Source of the DNA: Zygnema cylindricum
Lineage: Eukaryota; Streptophyta; Zygnematophyceae; Zygnematales; Zygnemataceae
Length of the DNA: 64,000 bases
Direction of reading: 5' to 3'
NCBI GenBank assembly: GCA_037447655.1
Contig: JBBHKE010001811.1
Coordinates: 84,501-148,500, forward strand
The position numbers were made by a program, and so were the translations under genes. Below the pieces are notes generated by a model that had not been told where the DNA came from, made no database searches, and saw only the letters and a list, made by a program, of their open reading frames with translations. Of this stretch, positions 46,501 to 61,500 are shown in pieces. The stretch's first letter is position 1. Each line of letters opens with the position of its first letter.

Positions 46501-49500
46501 TCTCAAAATTTTGTATACAGAACATGATGTAGGGTAATAACCATGTCAAAAATTTAGGAAACACGTCATTTTGCTTTCATTTGGTTTTTTTTTTTTTGTG
46601 CTTCCATTTGTTTTTTTTTTCTTTTTTTATACAAAAATTGGTATCAGTAGTAAGTCTCAAATGTGTCAGGAATTGTTTGAAGTATATAGTATTTTGTTTT
46701 TTTTTCTTCGCGGTTTAAGTTTTTCTCTATCCTTTTCGGAACCGGATCTTCAATTTTTTTTTCTAAGTTCTCAAGTTGAGATTAAAAGAATTTTACTAAG
46801 CTACGATATGCATTGTTTGGATAAGGATACCACTACCTAGGTAAGGTTTGTTTGTCTCGTAGTTTGTGTTCGGTGGAAATCTGTCCCTTTTGTTAATGGT
46901 GAGCTATTTAGGCTGTCCTTGTGATATTTCTTGCTCACTGAGTGTTCGTCTTGCAGGGACATGAGCTATAACAACTTTGGTGGTTCTTTTCCAGTATTTC
47001 TGACTAGGTTAAAGGACCTTCGCACATTGTGAGTAAATACTCACTTTAGTTTCTCGTTTTATTTTAATTTTTAAAAACAGTATGCTTATTTTTGTTGAAT
47101 GTTAAATTTCTATCCCATATTCAAGTCCAGCAGTGTATTAACACGAGATACCAAAGGTGATTGGACCATATCTGGAGGGTATTTGACCATTTCTAAAATA
47201 AGTTTTTACCTTGTGAATACTTAACCAATTTTAAGCATTTTTTTTGTAAACTATAGATACAACGATCCTTTTTAGGTTCTTGTGTCTTGTTTGTTCAATT
47301 AAAAGCAAATATCAAGCTTCTTAAAAACTTTGGAGGGCCTATCCACGGAGCCACACATGACCAGTTCCGGTCAATTGTAGGCAGTCTAATGTATGCCGTG
47401 ACTGGCACCCATCTAAACATTGCAGTTGCTGTCAGCCAATTAAGTCAGTTTGTGTCAATCCCACCGCGAACCATCGCCTTCCAGTGAAGCGAGTCCTACG
47501 TTATCTCCAAAGAACTAAATCTCTTAAACTCAACTTTACCGAGTCCTCTTCTCTTGAACTCGTCGCTTTTGCGATGCAAACTCGGGGGGTTGACTTAGAC
47601 TTTCACCATGCCACGACTGGCGTCCGATTCTCTCTGGGTCGCGGCTTTATATCTTCACCTCTGAGAAGCTAACCTACAGTTGCTTTGTCTTCCACAAAAG
47701 CAAAATATAAGGCTGCCACCCATGCCACCAATGAAACTACCTAGCTTCGATCATTGCTCTTCGTTTACAATTTTCTCTGGCCTCTACCACCCCGATTCTC
47801 TATGGCTCTCAAGGCGCGCTTGCTCTCAAAAGTAACCCGGTGCATCACCGTCTTGCCAAGAACGTTGATATTCGGTTTCATTTCACCTGCGAGGCAATCG
47901 CAGCTTGCTTTGTTACCTCCTGTTACTGTCGAAATTCTCTCTAGCTGGCAGATTTTTTGACCAAAGCTCTTCCCCGACCTCATTTTGAATCTCATTACTC
48001 CTCCACCAGCCTTCGCTTTTAACCATGAGGGAGGGTGTTGGACTTGATCTTTGTTAGAAGCTTAGCCCTTTAATCTTCGTCTCATTTTTTGGTTTTTTTA
48101 TTAGTCTTTTCTTTAAATAATGTAAACTAGCATTCTGTAATTTTAGTATTCGTTATTTCAGCTATTCCTATTCTTTATTTGTCTTTTTCTAGCGAGTAGG
48201 CTTTAGCATCTAAAAAGTAGATTTTATTATTTTTGACCTTCGTCAAACAAAGATCTCTTGTCCTTACCCTTTCGGTTGAAGAGGCAAGTGACGTTTCCAA
48301 ATCACGAAAGCTCCTTAGATTTCGAGTAGTCACTCTCGTGATGCTCTCTTTTGTTAATTAGTGCTGTCTTTTTGTAATCTTATTACTTCAATTCTAAATC
48401 AGACTCTCCTATCTTTCTTGTCTTTTATCTACCTGTTTCCCTACGTGCCTTTTGTCCATTGCCATGACGACTGGGGCAATATACCTCTCTCACACACTGT
48501 TCTCTCTTCTAAATTCATCATGCCCGAGACATGGTTCGTCACTACGTTGATAGATGTTGGCAAGGTTTAAGTGGTGCCTCGACATTCAAATTCTTCGTGT
48601 CCGATTGAAGCCCAGTCTTCGCATGAGCCACTTCAAATATGTTGAATCTCGCCTCTCGGGAATTGTGAGAGTGACTGGGGCGGTGACTTGGAAGCTCGTC
48701 GCTTCCGGTGTATGCTTTTCCTTTGGTAGTGGCCTCTTCTCGTGCCAACAACCCACGGGTGGCTTACCTTCCATAGAATCACATTTTTTTAAACATACGA
48801 CGCAGTTTGCACCTGTGCATTGTCACAGTCAATTTAATAAAGGGCTGACCAGCCTAACAAAAAAAAATCAACAAAAAGAAAAGGAAAAAGAATGGTGCCA
48901 AAAAAAACAAACGAAATAAATGCTTTCAAAAGCTGAGAGGTCTCCCAATGCTTTGAGTGTAATATTTCCGTGGAATAACGTAAGGTTTCAATAAATGGCA
49001 CTTTATTTTTGAATATTTTTTTATGTTCATGAATATTTGTTGTCACCGCAATCATGGACTCAATCAAAAAAAGTTGTATATATGTTAATAAAAAATGTAC
49101 ATTACACGTACCGTACTCACGTACATCCTCGCACATTAAACCTATAGGAAATTGCATAGGTTCCTACCCATTACGGAATAGAAGGTATCTGCTTGTGCTG
49201 AAATTTGACATTTTAAGGACTGCAATAGTCTTAAGAACACCCTGGCAGTTGATATATATTGTAATTTAGTTTATAAGTACATACACCATACCTCGTATAA
49301 TTGCCCCGAAGGAATATGGTTTAATACAAAGAGACTTTTCGTGATACAGTATGCTACCCAAACCCACTAGGTCGCATGGTCAACAACTCTCGACCCTTAT
49401 GATATAATATATATTATATATATACATATATGCTTCTTTAAAGATTATAATGTGTATGGTGATATTAATCTGCTGGTTGTAAACCCATTCATTTTGGAAC

Positions 49501-52500
49501 AGCTTGTTGGTGTTCTTTTATTGCTTTTACATGCTCGCGTTATTACCAGGTAAGCTTCTTTGTTCGTAATGCAAATCAAAATATATAGACAGCGCTAAAT
49601 TGTTTTTTTTGGGGTAACAGAATATGTGTTTCATGCAATTTGAGTGGAACAATTCCAGAGGAAATTGGGAACATGACGCAACTTCAGCAGTTGTAAGCAT
49701 GAGATTTTAAATATAAACATTCATGTTAATTGATTTTGGGAATGACATACTTGTTTAGCAATTTCAGGTTGTCAATTGGTTGTTTGAATTTCACCGACAT
49801 TTATGTTCAGCAAAGCTGGGGACCATCGGATGAACATGGATCAGTTTTTTGTAGACCATGGTAAAATGCCATTTGTGTTCTTTAGTTATTGGGGGCATTT
49901 TTTCTCTTCACTAACAATGTTAAAATTTGATCCTATCCTTCTACGAGACTAAGGTTTCATAAGACCCAAAACCCTTAGTCCCAAAAAAGGAAAAAAAGGA
50001 GACCCAAAATTCTCTTTTTTTTTCCTAAAAAAATGATTTGACGTTGGAACATAAACGAGAACCTCGGCTGTGAATTTTGTTTCAAACATTCCAGCCATCA
50101 AAATTTTAAGCTGTATATCTATTGACGATTTGACAGGAAACCAAAGTTTTTGGGTTTTAGTGATTTTTCAGCAAATAACCTCTCGGGCGAAATTCCAGAA
50201 AGCGTCGGCAAGCTTGTTAATTTGGAGGGTTTGTGAGTATGACGATCCTGAAATGTTTGCTAACATGCTCTTAGAGACCTGTGAATCACAGGTCAGTTTG
50301 TTTTTGTAACCAAGAAACAAGAAAAAGGGACAAAATTCTTGCTGTAGGGAAAATAAACAGGGCACAATTTGCTGGAGAAAGGGTGCTAAATCTTCCCCAT
50401 GATTGTATGGGCAATTCAATGTAAATGACATTTAATATTAAGTGCACAGAGAGATGCTGGCACAATCCGTAGAAGTAATTTATCGTTTTTTAATACTAAG
50501 GATTTTTCTCACATAAGCTGAATGTTGTAGGAACTAATCTTGAATCCAACAGTTATAAATTTGTTCAAAATCTGAAAGACATGCTGGTATAACCATGCAA
50601 TGAAATATAAGACTTCAAAGTTTTCCAGTGGCGTATTAAACGATCCACATTCTGTTTGGGCTCCAGTGTGTCTTATTTATGTTTTGCAACTTTTTCCAAA
50701 TATGAATTTTGTGGTCAAGAATCGAACCAAAAAGATACAAATAAGAAAACAGAGACCAAAATTGTCCAAAGTTCAACAAGCATGGGGAAATAAGCCAACC
50801 CCAATGTTGTAGGAAACTACGGGTGATTATGTTTTGCCTTATTCCATATTCTTTTTCTACACTAATTTTGCCACTTTTCCAACTCTGGGAGAAATGTCTT
50901 AGAAAAATTCACTCCAACCAAATGAGCGGAACCATACCACAAAGCATAAGTAAGATGACGACTCTCAACGAATTGTAAGAATCGTACCCTGTTGCTGTTT
51001 ATGCATGAAATATAACTCTCTGTATTGGATAGACCCTTTTTCAAGTTGGGGTTTGGGCATGTAGGCCCTCTTGCTTATTAGTTCGACTTATTATTTTGTT
51101 GGACATGTGCTCTCCAATATTTGTTATTCATCACGGTCAGTTAAGTTTATATTTTCCTGACTGTTTGCTCAAATGTCGATAAAACAAGTGGAGATGACCA
51201 ACTGTGAAAGCAAACTGCTGATAAGATTGTTGCACAAAGCTTATGATCGTGTTTTTTTTTTTTTTTTTTTCATTTAACACTTGAAATTTTGTCCGTGGTG
51301 TCTTTTCTAGGAGGCTATATGACAATCAGTTCACAGGACACATTCCCACTACTCTTAGCCCAAGTTTACAATTCTTGTAAGTTGCACAATTTAAGAGCAA
51401 TCGTGTTTTTGTGGTCAATGCAGGTTGATATGCATACATGTATACATTCTGTGCGTGCATATATGTACATGGATGTATATATGTATGTATAATTATATGT
51501 ATATCTTTGCATCGTTTGATGACCGTGTGGTTCTTATGTACAAGTATTCATTCTAAGCATCGTTACTCCTGGTGCAGATTATATGTGAGGCCCACTCAAT
51601 TGAAAGGTTAATGGTTAATTGTGAGTCCCACCTACGGAAATTAAAAAAATCCATTCTAGGAAACATCCCACACAACCTATTCATAAATTGTTGTTAAGAG
51701 TGAGAAATGGTGAAGTCATGAAAAAAAAGGGTTCAATGATGGTAACTCTCGACAATCAATTATACATCCTCTGGAAATTGTGTTAGTACAAAAAAATATA
51801 TCTACAGAATGCGACAATCGCGGATGATTTTACGTTGCATGTGTTTTTTTTCTATACTAATGTGAACCATTCTAAAGAAGATGCTTTTCCGTTGACAACC
51901 GTTGTTGGAAGTTACAAATTTGAAGTAGATTTTTGATTGTTATTTTTTGGCCTTTTGAAAATACAGATGGTTGAATGGGAATAAATTTTCAGGAGAAATC
52001 CCGGAGGCACTTGGTTCTAGTTTACTTACTGAACTGTAAGGAACTCACCACAAACCCAATCAGTTTATAGAACCTATGAATATTAAAAAAACTCTTGTCA
52101 GCAAATTTACACAATTTCAGTACATAAAAAGGAATTCGAATGAGTGCGTATATACCATTGTTCCAATTAAGATGACACTAGCTTTTACCTCCACCACCTG
52201 CTGCCAAATTTTACCTGAAAATGAAAAGCAACAATTGGAGAATTGAGAGCAAGAAACAAAAAAAGACGGAAAAAGCTGATATATTAAATTGTTGTCCAAT
52301 GTCCGTTGTGTCATGAGACACTTAAAGCCTTTATACTGTAAATGCGTAATAATTTATAGGGAGACGTGGCGACTTGCAGTCAACGCCTTCAATTAGTGTT
52401 ATTACAGTGTACAGGGAAAACTACCTAATGCAATGAAAGACTTAAACAAACAAAATTGTGCCCCACCGAAAGAGCACTAAAAAAAGATTCATCGAAAAAA

Positions 52501-55500
52501 ATTCTGAATAGATCCTTTGCGTGAGTTAATTCATTTCTTGCTAATCCCGGATTATCAGTAAACAAAATCTTCCCTATCCGGTCCTTTCGAGTTTTTTCGC
52601 TTCATTCATTGCTGTAACTTTCTTCTCTGCTTCAAATTTTGTTGTTTGAAGGTGCACACTCCAAGTAAGCACTTAAAAACATTTTCTTAGACTTAACATT
52701 CTCAACAACATCGCTACATGGTTTTACACCTATAATTGTTTTCTGACCTCATCGGTTATGGTGGATGTAGTTTTTGTTCTGATTGAAAAATAGATAGTTT
52801 TAAAATGATTGCCATGCAAGCTTGACCTAAAAAAAAATTATGGTCATCCTATTGCCCACCACATTTGTCCTGCTTAAACCAGTGGCATAGAAACCAAGGT
52901 ATGAAAATATCAAGTTTATCTCTAATAACTATAAGACATTACCCTGATTACTGGAGTGAGTTTGGGTGGACAATTTAACATAAATGGGGGCAAAGCATTT
53001 GTCAACGGCATTTTATGTAATGGAAAGGCAACCATGCTGGCCTTGGTAAACCACATTAACTTAAGGTTGGGGTCTGAATTTCAAATTAGGATCAAATTTA
53101 ATGTTCACTTTTTGTTCTGTCAAGTTTTGCGAACAATCTCACATCTAGGCAAGAAGAAAGAGTTTATGAGGCGCAAAGAAGTAGTATTGATTCACAGTTC
53201 GTGTCGTCCAGTCGACTCTCGGTGTCCAATAAGATCGGAAGACCTAAAAATTAATAATTGAACCTTCTCGTTTCTTAACGGAACAAAGTATACAGGCTAA
53301 TAAATGGTAATTGATAAAGTGGGTTAAAATCTATCAAAAGAAAACATTTGTAGAGATAGCGGAGACATATCTTTGGATAATATTTTTCTATATGTTTTAG
53401 GCAAGGTAAAGGAGAATAATAGAAGCTCTCTTGTACTCAAAATGATCAATTAAAACTTTGCTGTAGAATATCAATAACAATAGTTGTCTTTGTCGTGTGG
53501 GAAAAATATATGTTCTGGTGGTTGTATGGTGGATTCCCTTCTTTTCATCAGGCATTCTACATCTAATTATGTCATTTTTTTCTTGTTTCAGTTATCTTCA
53601 AGACAACTTCCTCAACAATGTTATTCCAGACACTCTTTTTAGAAATGAGCAACTTACATATATGTAAGGCTCGACAAAAATTTTGTTTCAAACCTTGGCT
53701 TGTTTGTTTTTATCATTTTTAATATTATTTTTTTGTTTTTCCTCCTTTACCAAAAAGTCTAACTAAGTTCTATAACAGCTCGTTGTAAATGCTTACACGG
53801 GACATTTACCAGAAACAATTTGGTGTTCCCGGAAAAAAATCAGTTTTGAAAACCCGAATGTGAACTGAATTTAACAAAATATCAAAGATAAATAGGAAAA
53901 TGGAGAATTGTTGTTATTTTCCTAAATCCAGTATACACGCTTGTTATTTTGTCATAGCTACACGAAGAAATCATAGGAAATTTTCTATACAAAAAAAAAA
54001 AAAATGAGAAAAGACAGACTGCTTAACATAGGGCATGTTCCAAAGCAGTTTCATTATTATATTCTTAAGTAACTTTCGACTACATAATCATCTTAAGCTG
54101 GACAGCTTTGGAACACTCTAATTTCAAGGGGATGATGTTTTTGTTCTCATTCAGGTGAAAATTTGTTGAGAGCACTGAATTGATAGATACAAATTCTAAT
54201 CAAGTAACTCTTCTCTTATGACATTCGGTTACTCGTATAATTGTTAAAAAAAAAAAAAGCTGATGGTAAATCTGTAACAGGTCATCTCACCCTATTTGAA
54301 AAACGGTGATTGCTTGTTTTTGCTGTTTTTTTTGTATATATATGTACATACACACAAATGTACAACCACATATAACTATGTATATATACACATTATATGT
54401 ATATATACATATATATATGAATTTATATGTATATATATAAATATATATATATGTGTGTATATATATACCCATACTGAGTATACTACTATACATATCTATA
54501 TATATGCAAGAATATTTACTTATACAGGGATATATTTATGAACGTATATATATGTGTATTGATCTAATGACAATGAACCGTTTTTCAAACAACAATATTC
54601 ACAAAGAGCACAAGTACTTTCTGTTATAAAAATCATAATCCAAATCAGATATAATTTAGATGAAAAAAAAGTCGAATATGATTTGATGCAATATTTTGGT
54701 TATAAATGTGCAACAATGTACCATAAGATTTTAATTGCATGTTTTTCTTATTTAGCCTGTTTCCATGTGGACCAGTTTTTTGTGACTAAAAATGATAAGC
54801 AACTGTTCCATACATGAATGCAGAGATTTGAGTCGGAACAATTTGCGTGGGACTTTGCCCGACAATGTCGGGAATGCGAATCAAATGATAATCTTGTAAG
54901 TTTAGGCTGAAAATTATACGAACCTGATATCAACTGACATGCTTGTTAACTTACGTTGAAAATAACCTGTACGTAATTATTATCAACATCTAAATATGAC
55001 CATATGACTTGCAAAATAATTGTTGAATAAACATTTTCTACTCTGCCATATCTAGAGACTATGTATTGGTCCAAATCATGCTCATAAGAGCTTCAAAAAA
55101 ATCTCACGGTGCTCAATTTTTAGGAGAAACTCAAAGTTCCTAAGAGAATTGTTATAGGCACAACATAACAAAAAAAATGGCCGCCATACCAAAACTGCAG
55201 AGAAGAGAAAATCGAGCAGCTCATACACCTCCAGGACTTGATGTTTTATCATTACATTTGCTATGCCTTTTAGTTCTTATTAGTTAATGACATAAAAGAA
55301 AAGAAGATAAGTTTGCCTGAAGTCAAATGAAACGGCACATATTTTGCGAAATATATGTAAAAACCTATGTTGACATATTTATATAAGCATCTCCTTTATG
55401 TCCTTTGCATGAAAATCTTCTTCGGACACTTTTTTAAACCTTTAAAGTATGCTTATCAAAAATGACCATGGTTTTTGCCATGTATTGACCACTCTAGGCG

Positions 55501-58500
55501 CAGGGAATTCGTCATTTTGTGCTCCGTTCTGTCAAAAAAATTGAAAGGTCTCTGGTTCGACAATTTTGGAATGGAGTCTTTTTTATTTCTGTTTGTATCT
55601 AAAGTTTGGAAAAAACTTAAGTTACCGTAAAAATCTTTTTGTGCCAGTCGTCTTTCCATAGAAGATCTTACAATTTTGTCTCGTTTAATAGTTTTTTGTA
55701 TTTTGTTTAAATGAAAATCGTTATTTTTGTTGAAATAGCTTTTCTCGTAAGCTAGACGCATCTATCTTTCATTTAAAATCATGTTTCACTAAATTCGGAT
55801 AAATTTATGTGCAGTCACCAAACATGCTTCCTCCAGGAGTTTTCTGGATGGTTTACACAAATGAGGAGCACAACTGCTGTTGGTTTAATTCTTTGTCGTA
55901 CGTTTAGCTAATAGGCCAATTATACGTATGCTATTACTGACGACATTGGCTAGTGTTCAGCGTAATTTTATACAAAAATATACATTTCCCACAGTTTTTC
56001 TGTACGAGACTATAATTATTCTGCTGGTAATATCAGTTCCAAGACCTGTATAATTCCTCTGCATTGCATGCAACCCAAACGTCTTGTTGAAAATAAAATG
56101 TATAGGCGCTTATTTTGGGATAAATTTTCAAAAAAGGGCACTTTAACCAGCCACTTATCCGGCCCTCCGGAGGTTAGGATAGTTTCGAAATTAAGATTTT
56201 CTTTTTTTGGTTGGATTCTGGACTCTCAAATATCCTGGGATAATTTCTATTTCATCAATTTCGGAATTTTACATCGTTTATAGTGACCAGACTAAGATGA
56301 GCAAGGTTCTTCCGTCTTTCAAACAAATTATAGCTTTGGATGAAATTAAAAAAAAAAATCACTATATTTTTCCTTTAGTAGACAATATGCTTCCTTATCA
56401 ACATCATTGAAGAGAAGCATTACAAATTTGGATTTTCCCGGTGAAAGTTGGAGGAAAAAATGACATAAGAATTATAGGCTTTTACTAGATTTGTTCCTCC
56501 TTAAATGAATCGAGAACATTTAAAACATTCTTATTATCAGTAGAACTTAAACGTTTTATGGCATTTGTATGCGTTGTTATAGTGCGCACAAGCTTCATTT
56601 TTGTATCCATGATTGGGCGCTCAATTCAGGAAGCTTTACGTAAATCTGCTCACAGCAAATTTAAAAATAAAACCTAATTTGAAAAAAATACCATTCTCCT
56701 TGTGTTTATGGGCGTTCAAAGTTGACATCAATTGATCTTTGTAAATAGTTTGTATTTAGCGTGGCTCAAAAAATTATTTATTAGTTTACGTTTTTGAAAA
56801 CTACACTCAAATATCTCTTTGACCACATATAACACATGCATATATTTGACGTATGAGTACCTCTACATCCATTATGGAACAATTTTAAAATACTCTAAAT
56901 TGGGTGTGTGGAGTAGGTGCTCTAGTGCTGTGGGCAAATAAAGAGTTTTACACAACTTTAAATGTTTTATTCTAAGTGCCCTGTTAAATATTTTTTGACA
57001 GTATGCAGTTTCTTCCCTGGGTGATGAACGTTCTCTCAAATACTTAATGTTTTTGAGCACCAAGCTGGTTTCCGACCATGAAATCATAAATCTAATTGGT
57101 GCTTTATTAGCAGATTACCATTTAGACTTGGTTTTTAGATACGCAACCACGGTGTTGTCAATATTGGGATCAAAACTTCAAGATATATGCAACTGAACAA
57201 ATTGTGTTTTGGCCAATTGTGTTTGGACAATTATGCCACTACAACCTTTTTATATTATTCCGACTTTTCGGTAAAAAAAAAGCAATTCTAGTTTACACCG
57301 GCATCTTCTGGATGTTGTGTTTTTGTTTTTGCAGGCGGATAAGTGGTTGTGGGCTTGAGGGAGCAGTTCCTCCATCGCTTGCTAATCTCACCTTATTAGA
57401 GACGCTGTAAGTATCTTAGGGATAAGCAAGGGTCAGAGAAGGCAGCAAAAAAGGGGAAAGAGATACTAAGGGACCGAGGAGTTTTTTAGCTTGACTTATT
57501 TTTTGAAACTTGACTGGAAGCTGGTTCCGTTGTGGAAACACCCTTTCTATTTTACTTTCTTTGGTGCCCGCAGAGTCTGGGTGCAAGTTAAAGATAAAAT
57601 ATAAAATGGAAAGGGTAGAGTTATTTCCCTCACCACAATAGGGAACTGCTAAGGAAGCATAATTGTTGAAGCAAGTGGCGCCATAGTTTTGGAAAGGGTA
57701 TTTTGAAGTTTGGGTGTTTTTTAGGGTGTTCATTTAGAGCTGATTGCCTTAAAGTTGGCATGTTAATAATGAATTTGAGAATGCCAATCCCTGCTGATTT
57801 CAATACAGTTTTCAATATATAACAAATTATGAATCTTTGTTATACGTTCTACGTTTATCCGTACATTGTATTTATCAGAGCTGCCAAATTTGCCTCTAGA
57901 AACCATCGATAGTCTTTTATTTGCTGTTTTTAAGGACTACTGGAAAAAATAGATCTGGTCTTCTAATTATATGACTGTACTTCATTCCTCTGCTGATTGC
58001 GATCTTACTGGGATGTAATCACAGGGACCTAAGTAATAATGCTTTCAGGAATATGCCGGCACTACATAATTTAACGGTGTTAAAAGAACTGTAAGTGCAG
58101 TTTTTTGCTTTAATAGAATTCGACACCATTGACAAAAGTTAAAATTACTTTCTTGCAAAATATGATCGGGTCATATGACTATCCAGATGGTTGAATTTCA
58201 AATGATACAAATAAAATATTCAATGGTTATCTTTGTTTTAGGTTTTGGCTTATGACAAATTTGTGCATGTAAATTGATATTTATTTCGTCTTTTTTATTC
58301 TAACGCATTTTTCTTTGAGATCAGTCGTTGATTATAGCTGAGCCATTCAAGAAAGCACTATCTCATAAATATTGCGGATATTGGATGTAGGAGCTTGTCG
58401 TCAAACTCTCTTGCACAAATACCGGCTTTACCGCAATCTGATCGACTAGAAAAACTGTAAGAGAATAACTTTATTTATTAAATGTGAGAGACTAATAAAC

Positions 58501-61500
58501 TAGCAAAATAAATTTGTTTTCACAAGCAGAGTCAAAACTTGCAAATATGGTGAAAAGCAAACAGTATTGGCGAATCAGAAAAATATTTACAAATATTCTT
58601 GTTTGGAATGCTCGTTTTCAGATGAGTACTTTTTTGGAAACGTTTATAGGTATGGTAGATTCGTAACAATTTACGCTATTTCCATGTTCGAAATATAGTA
58701 TAAATCAGGTGCATAAATCTGAAAGTATCTATTAAAGTACCGTCGTTTATTCTGTCCTGTTTTTAACTGGAATCTGACAACTTTTGCTAATTTATGTAAT
58801 ATTTTTTTGTGTCCTTTTTAATTCCATTTCTTATAAACTGTAACAGATTTCAGCATGTAAATGTAGCTTTTAGGACGCCAGTTTTGAAATTGCTTTGTTT
58901 TGAAAAAACGGGATATTGTGGGCATAAAAACAACGCAGGGATCTGAGTAGTAACCAGCTCAACCTCCTTGAGTTGCCAAAGCTACCGAAAGTATATAAAG
59001 ACTCTTTAATCACGCTGTAAGTGACTCTGTTTTTACTCAACGCTGAAAAATAAGAAACTCGCATTTAATTTTTAAAGTGCTCGACGATGTCTTTTGTCTG
59101 CGTGCTAACATTCTAACTCCCTGCGAAAGATGTCAAGCAATGTGTGTCTTTGTGGTTTTCAAGTGTATTATAGTATCATGTCATCTGAAGTGTGAGAACA
59201 ATTATGTAAAGTGTTTTGGATAGATGCCTGTAAAGGAATTTGTTGCGAGACAATTAAATTGTTCCTATTGGAAATCAGACACTTGTAAATAAATATATAT
59301 ATATGTATATATATGTATGTATATGTATATATATATACATATATATGTAAATTAATATATATATACATATATATATGTATATATACATAAGAATAAAAAA
59401 CTGTACACTACGTCTCTATAAGGCATACCTAGATATATATATCTATATCTATAGTCTATATTTAGATATGCATGTGTGTGTATATTTTACATTTTGCATA
59501 TATATGTATAGGTGCACATATATGTATATGCCTCCGCGTCCATTCTGAAAGCTGGATTTAAATAACCATAGGTTGAGATTTCTTGGTAAGTGTCAATGTT
59601 TTAAATCAAGACGTTTTAGAGAGTTAAATATAACAAGCAGCGACGTTTTCAAACATTTAGACCTTTAACACTCACCGACCTCAACTTAGTATTCAAGAAT
59701 GTGGCCAGTTTGAATGTTGTAACTTTTAAGAACAAAAATAAAGAACACAAGCAAAATGGGAATTTTGAAAAAAACTGACTTCCTTCGGTACTGTTGCAAT
59801 GGCAGTAATCTTGAAAGCAACCGAATTGAGGGAACTCTTTCGACACAATACTTGCAACCATATGCTCGACTTCAATCAGTGTATGTTCAATCTGTCCATC
59901 TTTGGCAGCCTTCTGTTGTTAGTGTGAGTGACTTTTTCAGTTGAAACCAGTGCCTTATCTTTTTAAGGGATATAACTACATTTTTTTCTCATCATTTGTA
60001 GTGGAATTGGAATTTTTTCCAACTTTTTATTTTCAAGCTATCTCAATTTTTCAAATAAAAAAATTAGCTAGTTTTTTATGTTTTACCATTCATGGAATGC
60101 TTGACATCTGTATGTATGATCAGTGTAATCATCTTTTTCAGATGTTAAAGTACAACCTGGAACCATACTTTGAGATTCAAACCTGGAAATTGGTGTTTAC
60201 TAACCTGAGGCTTTGCCCAAACGGACATCATATGCCCAAGAAAACAAAAAAAAAACATGGAAAAAAAACTAGCATATAACTTTATGGCCTTGTTGTTGCC
60301 TATATACTGGTTTTGTGACGTTTGTAGGTTTCTGGGAAATAATGAGCTTACGGGATCTGTGCCTCCACTCGAAAGCTTAACCGCACAATTTATATCTCTA
60401 GCAAACAATAAGCTGGATCTCGTCACTCAGCGAACAGAAAACAGCTCACAAACAATCGAGTAAGTATATGAATGTCCAAACAATCGAGTAACTGAATGTC
60501 TTTAGTTATCTGGAGCGAGAAAGTAGCAGACGACTTAAGAGAGAGAGAAGAAAAGGAAGAGGAAGGAGAAAGGGGAGCTGGAGAGGGCAAAGGATGAGTG
60601 GAGGGGAAAAGGCGGGTGAAACAGGGAGGATGTTGAAAAACATAAAAAACGACAAAATTATGTCATTTTTTAAATGTTTCACCTTCGGCCAATTTTGAAA
60701 CTCATTATCACTTTGGATTTGACTCATGGGTGTAATTTTTCATGCCTCGTAAACCGTCTTCAATATCATTTTAATTTTGAGCATTAGTCTGGTGGGTGGT
60801 TTCCTATGGGCTAGCATTTCAATGAAGGTTTAAACGTTATTTCTGTCAGATTATTTTTTGTACACAAGCTAACATATTGAACAACTTTGTACAATGATGC
60901 AGTCTTTCAGGAAATCCTCTTTGCTCTTCAAATGATACATCTTTATGTAAAGGAACTTATTCACCGAACCAATACAATGCAACCGGGATATGTCCAATTG
61001 TGTGTGATGATAGAAATTTACCCAACCCCTATATTTTTCAAAAAACTGGAAATTGCTCATGTTCAGGAATGCTAATTGTCAATCTTACAGCGTGGTCAAC
61101 TCCTCTAGCCTTTGTTTCTAATGAAGCAATCCAAACAATACAAGGATGGGTGGCGAACAATTCACAGGTTGCTGAATCGCAGGTAAAAATGTACCATTGA
61201 CAAAAATCGTTGTCAATTTTTGCATTCTTTTTATTTTTATGGTGGTGTAACCATAATTAAAGTATGTTTCTTTTTCAAGCACAAATGCTGTATTGACACG
61301 AATCATTATTTTGCATTCTTGTATTATTCTGTGATGTGCACATAATTTGAATATGTTGTTCCAATGTTCAGGGCTTAGATTGTTGAGTTCCCTAGTATTC
61401 CGATGTCTTAGCAATGGTAGAATGGACGCGATCACCGACTATATTTGTTTTTCTGATATCTTTGGACGGTGACGAAATTATTTTTTGTCTACCTCACAAG

